Below are positions 1-7,076 of a stretch of 64,000 bases of DNA, piece by piece. The notes under the pieces are model-generated. The model was not told where the DNA came from, did not search any database, and saw nothing but the letters and a program-made list of their open reading frames with translations. Within the stretch, counting starts at the first letter, position 1; every line of letters begins with the position of its first letter. Origin of the DNA: Cronobacter turicensis z3032 (GTDB lineage: Bacteria > Pseudomonadota > Gammaproteobacteria > Enterobacterales > Enterobacteriaceae); assembly GCA_000027065.2 (NCBI GenBank), contig FN543093.2, forward strand, positions 2,360,074 to 2,424,073, read 5' to 3'. Both the position numbers and the translations under genes were made by a program.

Positions 1-1251
1 GACATAAAACGCGGGTGAGAAAAGATTGCCGGTGGAGGCGATAAGAAACGCCGAGAACCACGGCGTGATGCCGCCGAAAAAGGCGACCGAGAGGTTATAG
101 GCGACAGACAGCCCGCCGTAGCGCACGCTCGTCGGAAACAGCTCCGCCATCGCCGCGCTGCACGCCCCGTCAAAGGCGGCGATAAACGCGCCCAGCAGCA
201 ACATCGCCAGCACCGCGGAGAGCATATTGCCATTCGCCATTACCATCAGCGCCGGGTAGGTAAAGAGGATAAATCCGCCGCAGCCCGCGAGCATCAACGG
301 CCTGCGTCCATAGCGGTCAGAGAGCCAGCCCATAAACGGCACCAGTACCGCAATGCCGAACAGGCCGATGGTGGTGATCGCGTAGGCATCGAGCTTGCTG
401 AAGTGCATCTGCGTTATCAGATAGCCCGGCATAAAGGTTTGCAGCATCCAGTGCCCGACCGCTTTGATAACCACAAACCCGACGCAGAACAGCAGCGCGC
501 CGCGGGCGCTTTTAAGCGTACTGCGCAGCGGCGCGGCCTGTGTCGTGCCCGCTTTCGCCGCCGCCTGGAATTCCGGCGTGTCTTCAAGGTGCGTTCGCAG
601 GTAAAGCCCCACCCAGCCGAGCGGCCCGGCGATCAAGAACGGAATGCGCCAGCCCCAGTCGTTCATCGCGGTTTCGCCAAGACTGGCGGTCAGCAGAAAC
701 ACCAGCCCAGAGCCCGCCACGAAAGCCATAAAGCCGAAGTTATCGATCCAGCAGGTGAAGTAACCGCGCTTATCCACCGGCGCGTATTCGGCGAGGAATG
801 TGGTCGCGCCGGACGTTTCGCCGCCTGCCGCAAAACCCTGCACCAGACGGGTGAGCACCAGCAGCGCAGGCGCCAGCAGGCCAATCTGATGATACGTCGG
901 CAAGAGGCCCATGATGAAGGTGGCGCCGGAGGTGAGCAGAATGACCGTCGCCAGCACGCGCTTGCGGCCGATGCGGTCGCCAAGCGAGCCGAAATAGAGC
1001 CCGCCGAGCGGGCGCATAATAAAGCCCGCGCCGAACACCGCGAAGGACGAGAGCAGCGCCGCCGCCGGGTCGCCGGTCTGGAAAAACTGCATCCCGATAA
1101 TGGCCGCCAGCGTGCCGTAGAGCCCGAAATCGAACCATTCAACAAAATGGCCGACGCCGGTCGCCAGCAGTACCTTGCGTAGTTTACGCGCCAGTTGCGC
1201 CTGGTCGTCCACGTCTGCCCTTGTCGCTTCACGTTGCACTGACTGCGTCAT
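1..1251 (-). CDS. MHS-family MFS transporter, 3' end cut by window edge
   Basis: This is a polytopic proton-coupled symporter of the metabolite:H+ symporter branch of the major facilitator superfamily, acting in the inner membrane. The visible 417 residues are open to the window edge, so only the C-terminal few dozen residues are missing. The family loop signature between helices 2 and 3 (GSLGDRIGRKR) and its repeat between helices 8 and 9 (GWLSDRYGRRP) are present, as is the helix-1 motif with GHFVEWFDFGLYG. The ATG at 1249-1251 follows GGGAGAGAC, a good ribosome binding site. MHS members carry dicarboxylates, shikimate, proline/betaine or aromatic acids; the sequence alone does not fix the substrate. 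It reads away from cybB and appears to be a single gene. Confidence 0.85.
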   Translation of the reverse strand, partial: MTQSVQREATRADVDDQAQLARKLRKVLLATGVGHFVEWFDFGLYGTLAAIIGMQFFQTGDPAAALLSSFAVFGAGFIMRPLGGLYFGSLGDRIGRKRVLATVILLTSGATFIMGLLPTYHQIGLLAPALLVLTRLVQGFAAGGETSGATTFLAEYAPVDKRGYFTCWIDNFGFMAFVAGSGLVFLLTASLGETAMNDWGWRIPFLIAGPLGWVGLYLRTHLEDTPEFQAAAKAGTTQAAPLRSTLKSARGALLFCVGFVVIKAVGHWMLQTFMPGYLITQMHFSKLDAYAITTIGLFGIAVLVPFMGWLSDRYGRRPLMLAGCGGFILFTYPALMVMANGNMLSAVLAMLLLGAFIAAFDGACSAAMAELFPTSVRYGGLSVAYNLSVAFFGGITPWFSAFLIASTGNLFSPAFYV

Positions 1252-1304
1252 GCTGTCTCTCCCGGCTGGCGCGGTGACAATCGCGCGAGTGTTTCTATAA
1301 TAGA

Positions 1305-1316
1305 TATAGATCTATA
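1305..1316. promoter_or_regulatory. Palindrome upstream of MHS transporter gene
   Basis: TATAGATCTATA is a perfect 12-bp palindrome about 55 bp upstream of the transporter start. It adjoins a second small inverted repeat (TCTATAATAGA, about 1294-1304). This AT-rich block in GC-rich surroundings is the probable promoter/operator region of the leftward transporter gene. The regulator is unknown and no boundary is certain. Confidence 0.35.
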
Positions 1317-1415
1317 AGCCGCCGTTGTCAGACCGCCCACGTTGCGCCGCTTAAAATGTGAGCTCCGCCACGCAGCGCCGCGTAAAAAGCCGGAAAGATC
1401 ACATTTCGGCGCGCG

Positions 1416-1946
1416 TTAATCGCGCTTACCCGGCATCATGCGCAGCAGCGTGTTGTCTTTCCAGAAATAGTGATGCACGAGCGCCGCAGCCGCATGAAGC
1501 CCTATGACAAAGTAGCTGAGATTCGCGATAAAGGCGTGAATAGCGCGCAACTGCATTTCGCTGTCTTCATCCGGCTCGGCGGCGACCGGCATCCTGATGC
1601 CAAAGGCATACCAGTCACTGCCGCCATAATATTTGGCAACGATGCCGAGCAGCGGCAGACCGATAAACATCAGATAGATGACCAGATGCACCAGATGGGA
1701 AAGCCCGATATACATCGCGCGCGGTTTCGGCACGATGGGCGGCGCGGGGTATTTCATGCGCACCAGCAGGCGTGTGACCATCAGCACCAGAATCGCGATG
1801 CCGCAGCTAAAGTGCGTCCAGATAAACAGCCGCCCGAGAGGTCGCGGCACCAGCCCACGCAGTTCCATCGCCGCGTAAGCCATAACCACCAGAAAAAATA
1901 CCAGCCAGTGAAGCGTGATTTGCAATGAGGTGTATTTACTGCGCAT
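1416..1946 (-). CDS. cybB: Cytochrome b561 (superoxide:ubiquinone oxidoreductase)
   Basis: CybB is a four-helix inner-membrane di-heme b cytochrome. In E. coli it oxidises superoxide at the periplasmic side and passes electrons to ubiquinone. The 176-residue product equals the E. coli length and begins MRSKYTSLQ. Conserved histidines expected to bind heme lie in the first helix (LQITLHWL), the second (IWTHFSCG), the third (GLSHLVHLV) and the fourth (IGLHAAAALVHHY). The frame stays open far upstream, but homology stops at this methionine, so the longer reading is an artefact. The gene is divergent from the hydrolase at 2049. In E. coli cybB lies beside gapC and aldA; aldA is kept here and gapC is not. 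Confidence 0.95.
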   Translation of the reverse strand: MRSKYTSLQITLHWLVFFLVVMAYAAMELRGLVPRPLGRLFIWTHFSCGIAILVLMVTRLLVRMKYPAPPIVPKPRAMYIGLSHLVHLVIYLMFIGLPLLGIVAKYYGGSDWYAFGIRMPVAAEPDEDSEMQLRAIHAFIANLSYFVIGLHAAAALVHHYFWKDNTLLRMMPGKRD

Positions 1947-2048
1947 AAGACTATCCTGATTAAACGCAACGAAAACACCAGGATAACGGCTGAAGATGAA
2001 ATATTCATTAGTTTTCATGCCACCGCAAAACAAATTAAAGGAGAGAGT

Positions 2049-2969
2049 ATGAACGCCCACGACGCTCTGTTGACCCGTATGCGCGAGGCGGTTGCGCGCA
2101 GCCGCGAACTCTCCGTCTGGCCGCAGGACGAGGCGCCGGGCGCGCGTCAAAGCCCGGCGGTGTTTACCCTTGAGGAGCGCCTGACTGGCGCAAGCGAACT
2201 CGACCGCTCTGTCACCGGCATACGCGCGCCGCGCATTGTGGTTTACGCGCCGGAAAATCCTAACGGCATCGGCATTCTGGTGACGCCCGGCGGCTCGTAC
2301 CGCCGCGTGGTGCTGGATAAAGAAGGCAGCGCGCTGGCCCCTGAGTTTAACGATCGCGGCTATACGCTGTTTGTGATGACCTATCGCCTGCCCGGTGACG
2401 GCCATGCCGAAGGCGCCGACGCCCCGCTCGCCGATCTCCAGCGCGCCATGCGGCTTATCCGCGCCCAGGCGACGCGCTGGCAGCTCGACCCGGATAAACT
2501 CGGCGTGCTGGGTTTTTCCGCAGGCGGTCACGCTGCCGCAAGCCTCGGCACGCGCTGGAACGATGCGGTGTACGCGCCGCTGGATGAAACCGACGCGTTC
2601 AGCGCCCGCCCGGCGTTTATGGGGCTGGCCTACCCGGTGATGACGATGGAGGAGCCGGTGGCGCACCCCGGCTCGCGGGAGGCGCTGACAGGCACAGCGC
2701 CGGATGACGCCGCTATCTGCCGCTACTCGCCGCAAAGGGCGGTTAACGCCAGCACGCCGCCCACGTTTCTTCTGCACGCGGTGGATGACCCGGCGGTAAA
2801 AGTGGAAAACAGCCTGCTGATGTTTAACGCGCTGCACGCGCAGGGCGTGCCGGTAGAGATGCATCTTTTTGAACAGGGGCAACACGGGTTCGGCATTCGC
2901 GATGCGCTGGGGCTGCCTGCGCACGTCTGGCCGACGCTGCTGATGAACTGGATCGAGAGCAAACAGTAA
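2049..2969 (+). CDS. Alpha/beta hydrolase, BD-FAE / acetyl-esterase type
   Basis: This is a 306-residue cytoplasmic esterase-like hydrolase with no signal peptide. The oxyanion-hole segment is TPGGSYRR near residue 79. The nucleophile elbow is GFSAGGHAAAS, with the catalytic serine near residue 157. The acid is probably the Asp pair in HAVDDPAVKVENS, and the catalytic histidine lies in QGQHGFG near residue 280. This arrangement fits the carbohydrate/feruloyl esterase and xylan-esterase-like branch (GGxY instead of HGGG). The start follows GGAGAGAGT, a strong binding site. It stands alone between cybB and aldA, where E. coli carries gapC, so it may be a lineage-specific replacement. Substrate unknown; an acylated sugar or small ester is plausible. 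Confidence 0.8.
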   Translation: MNAHDALLTRMREAVARSRELSVWPQDEAPGARQSPAVFTLEERLTGASELDRSVTGIRAPRIVVYAPENPNGIGILVTPGGSYRRVVLDKEGSALAPEFNDRGYTLFVMTYRLPGDGHAEGADAPLADLQRAMRLIRAQATRWQLDPDKLGVLGFSAGGHAAASLGTRWNDAVYAPLDETDAFSARPAFMGLAYPVMTMEEPVAHPGSREALTGTAPDDAAICRYSPQRAVNASTPPTFLLHAVDDPAVKVENSLLMFNALHAQGVPVEMHLFEQGQHGFGIRDALGLPAHVWPTLLMNWIESKQ

Positions 2970-3002
2970 CGCAGCGGGCCGCCCGTGAGCGGCCCTGCAC
3001 TT

Positions 3003-4442
3003 TTAGCTTTGCAGATAAACGACCTGGGTTTGCAGGTATTCATGCAGACCGTGTTTGCCATCCGCCCCGCCGATGCCGGATTTGCGCCAGCCCGCATGGA
3101 ACCCCTGCATCGCTTCGAAGTTCTCGCGGTTGATATAGGTTTCGCCGAACTTCAGACCTTTAATCGCTTTCATGGCGGTGGCGAGCGACTGCGTATAAAT
3201 CGACGACGTCAGGCCGTACTCGCTGTCATTCGCCATCGCAAGGGCGTCCTCCAGCGTATCGAACGTGACGACCGGCAGTACCGGGCCGAACGTCTCTTCG
3301 TGCATGATGCTCATCTCCTGGCGCACATCCACCAGCAGCGTCGGCGGATAAAAATACCCCTTGCCCTCCACCGCCTTGCCGCCGAGCACTACCGTCGCGC
3401 CTTCGCTGACCGCACGCGCCACTTTTTCCTTCACGCGCGCCAGCGCAGCCGCGTTAATCAGCGGGCCCATGGCGATATCATCGCGTGCCCCCGGATCGCC
3501 GAATTTCACGGCGCTTAGCGCCTCGCCAAGGGCGCTCACAAAGCGATCGTAAATACCCTTCTGCACATAGACGCGCTCGGCGCAGTTACAGACCTGCCCG
3601 GTGTTAATCACGCGCGAATCGACAATCGCTTTTACCGCAAGCGGTACATCCGCATCGTCCATCACGATGGCGGGCGCTTTGCCGCCGAGCTCCAGACAGA
3701 CTTTGGTGATGTTTTTCGCAGCCGCCGCCATGATTTTCTCGCCCGCGCCGACGCTGCCGGTCATGCTCACCAGCGCCACCTTCGGGTTACCCGCCAGCGC
3801 CTGGCCGACGGTTTCGCCGCGCCCGAACACCAGGTTAAAGACGCCCGCCGGCAGCCCTACCTCGTGTACGATCTGCGCAAACGCGATGGCGTTATTCGGC
3901 GTGAATTCGCTCGGTTTGATCACAATGGTGTTGCCGGTGATGAGCGCAGGCGCCAGCTTGCGGGCAATCAGGAAGAACGGGAAATTCCACGGGAGAATGC
4001 CGGTGGTGACGCCAAGCGCGCGTTTAAAGACGAGAATGTTCTCACCCGGCCGGTCGCTTTGCAGGATTTCGCCTTCATAACGGCGCGCCCACTCGGCCAT
4101 ATAGTCGATGTAATCCGCCGTGAAGTTGACTTCAACGCTCGCAAGCTGCTGCGTTTTACCGCCTTCCGCCACGATAAGCGCGCTGATCTCCGCCGCTTTT
4201 TCGCGAATGCCCGCAGCGATTTTACGCAGCCACCCGGCGCGCTCGATGGCGGGCAGCGCTTCCCAGTTTTCCTGCGCGCGGGCGGCGGCATCAATGGCGC
4301 GGCCCGCATCCTCTGCCGTTCCGTCCGGGATACGGGAGAGCACCGCCTCCGTGGCGGGGTTGACCACGTCGATCCACGTCTCGCCCTGCCACTGAACGAA
4401 CTGACCGTCGATATACATCGGATGTTGTACGGGTGCTGTCAT
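3003..4442 (-). CDS. aldA: Lactaldehyde / glycolaldehyde dehydrogenase
   Basis: AldA is an NAD-dependent class-3-like aldehyde dehydrogenase that oxidises L-lactaldehyde (from fucose and rhamnose breakdown) and glycolaldehyde in the cytosol. The 479 residues are near-identical in layout to E. coli AldA, including the start MTAPVQHPMYIDGQF. Visible motifs are the NAD-pocket segment PWNFPFFLIARK, the general-base glutamate in LELGGKAPAIVM and the catalytic cysteine in NTGQVCNCAERV. The C-terminus ends TQVVYLQS as in E. coli. It is transcribed leftward behind ydcF but separated from it by a long hairpin, suggesting its own promoter in the 4443-4599 gap. Confidence 0.97.
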   Translation of the reverse strand: MTAPVQHPMYIDGQFVQWQGETWIDVVNPATEAVLSRIPDGTAEDAGRAIDAAARAQENWEALPAIERAGWLRKIAAGIREKAAEISALIVAEGGKTQQLASVEVNFTADYIDYMAEWARRYEGEILQSDRPGENILVFKRALGVTTGILPWNFPFFLIARKLAPALITGNTIVIKPSEFTPNNAIAFAQIVHEVGLPAGVFNLVFGRGETVGQALAGNPKVALVSMTGSVGAGEKIMAAAAKNITKVCLELGGKAPAIVMDDADVPLAVKAIVDSRVINTGQVCNCAERVYVQKGIYDRFVSALGEALSAVKFGDPGARDDIAMGPLINAAALARVKEKVARAVSEGATVVLGGKAVEGKGYFYPPTLLVDVRQEMSIMHEETFGPVLPVVTFDTLEDALAMANDSEYGLTSSIYTQSLATAMKAIKGLKFGETYINRENFEAMQGFHAGWRKSGIGGADGKHGLHEYLQTQVVYLQS

Positions 4443-4599
4443 TGCGTGCTCCTGCTGTCGTATGGTTTTTAACAGGTGAATGAATTGTTAAAAAACTACG
4501 AATAACGGGCAGGCCAGCGAAGCGTTTTGGCTGAAAATGTGAATCAGGTCGGAAAAAACGGCGAAGAATCCCGCCGGGAGGTAACAATTATTCAACACG

Positions 4600-4641
4600 C
4601 GGCTGCCCGTTTGCGCTGCAAACCGCGCAAACGGGCAGCCG
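4600..4641 (-). terminator. Perfect 17-bp stem hairpin after ydcF
   Basis: CGGCTGCCCGTTTGCGC at 4600-4616 and its exact complement at 4625-4641 flank an 8-nt loop. The hairpin begins six bases after the ydcF stop codon and lies before aldA on the same strand. There is no clean run of T after the stem (GTGTTGAATAATT on the leftward transcript). It may therefore stabilise the 3' end or reduce read-through rather than be a textbook intrinsic terminator. Confidence 0.65.
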
Positions 4642-4646
4642 GGCCG

Positions 4647-5450
4647 TCAGGCGAGCGACCGGTGACGTAAAAAGCTGGTGAGCTGTGGTTCATCGTGCAG
4701 CGCCTGCCAGGCGTTCAGCACCTCAGGCGGGATCACCACTTCATCAATGAAATCGCGGCCCGCCGGGCCGTAGCCGCCAGCATCGTTGCGCAGACGCGGG
4801 ATCTCGCCCAGCACCAGCGACAGATACCGCTCAACCGGCCAGAGCCCTTCGGACGGCTCGCGGAACTGCACTGCCCTGGCGCCGTTCTCCAGCACCGGCT
4901 GTACGCCGGGGAAACTCCGCCATTCGGTCGGGGACGGCGCGTCGCGCCAGGCGCGGGTAAACGTGGCGTGGGTGCGCCGCTGCATAGTCGGGTCCTGAAT
5001 CAGGATGGCGCGCGCGGGCCATTCACCACGTTGCTCCAGCAGCTCGCGGGTGAAACGGGCGTTCTCGCCGCAGTTGGTGGATTTCTCCTCAACGATAATC
5101 TGCTCGTCGGGCACTTCATGAAAATCGCGGGCGATGCGGGCCAGGATCCCCGCCTCGGTAAGCCCCGTGGTGCGCAGATGGTTGTAGCGGGGATGCTGCG
5201 CCACCGCGGCATAGAGGAACGTGGTCGAGTGACCCAGCCCGCCGGTAACCAGCAGCGGCAGTCCGCTCTCTTTAGCAAGATGCGCGGCGGCGTCCACGGT
5301 CGGTAGCACCGCGTTGCCCGCGAGCACAATCAGCTGCGCGTCCCCGGCGGCGGGCGCTGCGGCAAAATCGTTACGGGCGAGCCACGCGCCGATGAGGTTA
5401 ACACGCTGCAGCGTGCCTTCCGAAAGCAGAGGAAAAGGCATCATGTTCAT
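4647..5450 (-). CDS. ydcF: DUF218 / YdcF-family protein
   Basis: YdcF is a 267-residue cytosolic protein of the DUF218 (SanA/ElyC/YdcF) family with a Rossmann-like core; the E. coli protein binds S-adenosylmethionine in vitro and its function is not settled. Family landmarks are the early strand LIVLAGNAVLPT, the segment GGLGHSTTFLY, the polar motif EEKSTNCGENARF and QDPTMQRRTHATF. The start at 5450 is chosen because GGAGG lies five bases upstream and the length then matches E. coli (266 residues); a longer reading from 5477 lacks that support. In E. coli ydcF sits between aldA and hrpA. Here about 6.5 kb of extra genes separate it from hrpA. Confidence 0.93.
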   Translation of the reverse strand: MNMMPFPLLSEGTLQRVNLIGAWLARNDFAAAPAAGDAQLIVLAGNAVLPTVDAAAHLAKESGLPLLVTGGLGHSTTFLYAAVAQHPRYNHLRTTGLTEAGILARIARDFHEVPDEQIIVEEKSTNCGENARFTRELLEQRGEWPARAILIQDPTMQRRTHATFTRAWRDAPSPTEWRSFPGVQPVLENGARAVQFREPSEGLWPVERYLSLVLGEIPRLRNDAGGYGPAGRDFIDEVVIPPEVLNAWQALHDEPQLTSFLRHRSLA

Positions 5451-5575
5451 GGTCACCTCCATAGTAAAAGCCAGCATTCAGCGTACCCACTGGCGCGCCT
5501 CGCCCCTACCGGAGAGCTCCTAATCTGAGAACTGCCACCCACTCGCCGGCGAGCGCGAAAAAAACGCTGCCAGGA

Positions 5576-5983
5576 TTAATCATAAAACCGCATTCCTTTA
5601 TAGGGCGCGGCGCGGCAGGCGGCGAGCCGGGTGGCGAGGCTGCCGACGTGCAGCTCAAGCTGATGCCCGTCCGGGTCGAGAAAATACCAGGAGTCGCCCT
5701 CGCTGCGGTTGGTTTTCCAGGGCGTTACGCCCGCGGCGGTCAGTGTTTCCACTACCTGCGGGAAATCCGCCTCACTTACGGTAAACGCATAATGCGTGTA
5801 GTCCGCGGCAGGCGAACCGGCATTTTCATCCAGCGACAGACACAGCCACAGAGAGCCGCACGAAAGATATGCCCCGCCGTCCCAGCGCGCATGCAGTCGC
5901 AGCCCCGGCAGCGACTGGTAAAACGCAAGGCTTCGCGCCACATCGCGCACCGCGAGCGTCAGGTGATTAAGCCCGCTGAGCAT
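5576..5983 (-). CDS. fosA: FosA-type fosfomycin glutathione transferase
   Basis: FosA inactivates fosfomycin by adding glutathione to its epoxide, using Mn2+ and K+. The 135-residue protein is a single-domain vicinal-oxygen-chelate fold. The three metal ligands fall at the positions known for FosA: His7, His64 and Glu110. Substrate and K+ loop residues are also present: Thr9, Tyr39, Trp46, Lys90, Ser94, Ser98 and Tyr100. The start [12 protein letters not shown] matches chromosomal FosA of Klebsiella and Enterobacter; the open frame upstream is not part of it. The start codon lies inside the 3' end of the acetyltransferase gene (17-bp overlap), so the two are probably co-translated. The gene is probably intrinsic rather than recently acquired, since no mobile element flanks it. 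Confidence 0.92.
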   Translation of the reverse strand: MLSGLNHLTLAVRDVARSLAFYQSLPGLRLHARWDGGAYLSCGSLWLCLSLDENAGSPAADYTHYAFTVSEADFPQVVETLTAAGVTPWKTNRSEGDSWYFLDPDGHQLELHVGSLATRLAACRAAPYKGMRFYD

Positions 5984-6455
5984 GCGCTGCGTCCTCGTCC
6001 TGAAGCGTTCTTGCGAAGCAGACCGCATCCTCCTGCCCCACATAGCGTCCGTAGTTGTCGATAATTTCATAACCGCGGCGCAGGTAAAATTCTACCGCGC
6101 GCGGGTTAGTGCGACGGGTCTCCAGCCACGCTTGCTGGTAGCCGAAGTCACGCGCGAAGCGCTCCGCCGCGCTTAATAACTGGCTCCCCGCGCCGGGGTT
6201 ATCCGGCAGCGCGAACAGGCGTTTGATTTCGGCGACGCCAGGCTGAAGCGGACGGCAGGCCACGCAGCCGATGGCCGCGCCGCTGGCGTTACGCGCCAGC
6301 AAAAAAATCGCGCCCTTAACGCGCACATCGTCATTATCAAACGACTGCCTGCCCGAGCTGCCGGTGAGCGCGGCCAGCGTCTCGGAGAGCGCCGCGAGTA
6401 AAACGATAGCGTCAGGGTGCGTCGGATCGCTCGGTTCAATCAGGTAATCAGACAT
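5967..6455 (-). CDS. GNAT-family N-acetyltransferase
   Basis: This 162-residue protein has the GNAT fold. The acetyl-CoA binding strand-loop-helix is [22 protein letters not shown] (residues about 77-98), with a variant of the usual Q/RxxGxG/A pattern. The conserved C-terminal [13 protein letters not shown] follows. It resembles the YsnE/YjdJ-like acetyltransferases whose substrates are mostly unknown. GAGAGAAAG precedes the ATG at 6455. It is the first gene of a leftward pair with fosA, overlapping it by 17 bp. The pairing does not by itself show a role in resistance. Substrate not assigned. Confidence 0.85.
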   Translation of the reverse strand: MSDYLIEPSDPTHPDAIVLLAALSETLAALTGSSGRQSFDNDDVRVKGAIFLLARNASGAAIGCVACRPLQPGVAEIKRLFALPDNPGAGSQLLSAAERFARDFGYQQAWLETRRTNPRAVEFYLRRGYEIIDNYGRYVGQEDAVCFARTLQDEDAAHAQRA

Positions 6456-6584
6456 CTTTCTCTCTCATTCATGCGGCATCAACCCGCTTCAACAGCATAG
6501 CGCAGCGGCGGCCCGCGCCGTAGCAATTCAGACAACGCGCCGCAATACATTCACAATATTTTTTAAAGATTAATTTACATTCAC

Positions 6585-6614
6585 TTGAATTATTAAAATG
6601 CCGCGCTCTAGAAT
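6585..6614 (+). promoter_or_regulatory. Sigma-70 promoter of the efflux operon
   Basis: A -35 element TTGAAT (6585-6590) and a -10 element TAGAAT (6609-6614) are separated by 18 bp. They sit about 30 bp before the MarR-gene start, in a locally AT-rich stretch. The inferred transcription start, near 6621, lies within the inverted repeat at 6616-6629. Confidence 0.6.
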
Positions 6615-6615
6615 A

Positions 6616-6629
6616 GTTAGAGCACTAAC
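6616..6629. promoter_or_regulatory. Inverted repeat, probable MarR operator
   Basis: GTTAGAGCACTAAC is a perfect 5-4-5 inverted repeat placed just downstream of the -10 element and over the inferred transcription start. The first gene of the operon encodes a MarR-family repressor. By analogy with other MarR/EmrR systems this is the expected place for an autorepressing operator released by a small-molecule ligand. Binding itself is inferred. Confidence 0.5.
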
Positions 6630-6644
6630 GAATGGATAACCGCT

Positions 6645-7076
6645 GTGGATACGCGTGACCTGACTTTCTCACATTTGCTGTGGATGACCGCCCACCACTG
6701 GCGGCTCGCGATGGACCGGCGGCTGAAAGGGCTTGGCATGAGCCAGGCGAGCTGGGTGGCCGTCGCCGCCATCGCGCGCAATGCAACGCCGCTGTCACAG
6801 GGCGAGCTGGCGCAGCAACTGGGTGTGGAGAGCGCGACGCTGGTGCCGTTGCTGAATCGTCTGGTGGAGCAGCATCTTATAGATCGCGTCACGCCGCCTG
6901 GCGATCGTCGCAAGCGGCTGCTGGTCGCCACAGACCAGGGCCAGGCGCTGTTTGAAAAGGTGAAAGTCGAGGCGGACAGCCTCAGGGAGACTATCCTTTC
7001 CACCATTCCCCCGGAAGAACTGGCCGTCACGCGTCGCGTACTGGACCGTTTGTTGCAGGAAATTGAAAAACAGTAA
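6645..7076 (+). CDS. MarR-family transcriptional regulator of the efflux operon
   Basis: This 143-residue winged-helix regulator is of the MarR/SlyA type. The N-terminal helix includes HHWRLAMDRRLKGLGMSQASW. The helix-turn-helix spans roughly SQGELAQQLGVESATLVPLLNRL (residues 50-72). The wing carries the family signature DRRKRLLVATDQG. The start is GTG at 6645, because the nearby ATG at 6632 runs into a stop after eight codons. The stop codon overlaps the ATG of the pump gene (TAATG), which implies translational coupling. It probably represses its own operon in the absence of a phenolic or drug-like inducer. The inducer cannot be read from sequence. Confidence 0.9.
   Translation: MDTRDLTFSHLLWMTAHHWRLAMDRRLKGLGMSQASWVAVAAIARNATPLSQGELAQQLGVESATLVPLLNRLVEQHLIDRVTPPGDRRKRLLVATDQGQALFEKVKVEADSLRETILSTIPPEELAVTRRVLDRLLQEIEKQ

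Noticed and set aside
1947..2924. The cybB reading frame stays open for more than 300 codons upstream.
   Set aside because: It runs antisense through the hydrolase gene. Homology and the 176-residue length of CybB stop at the methionine at 1946.
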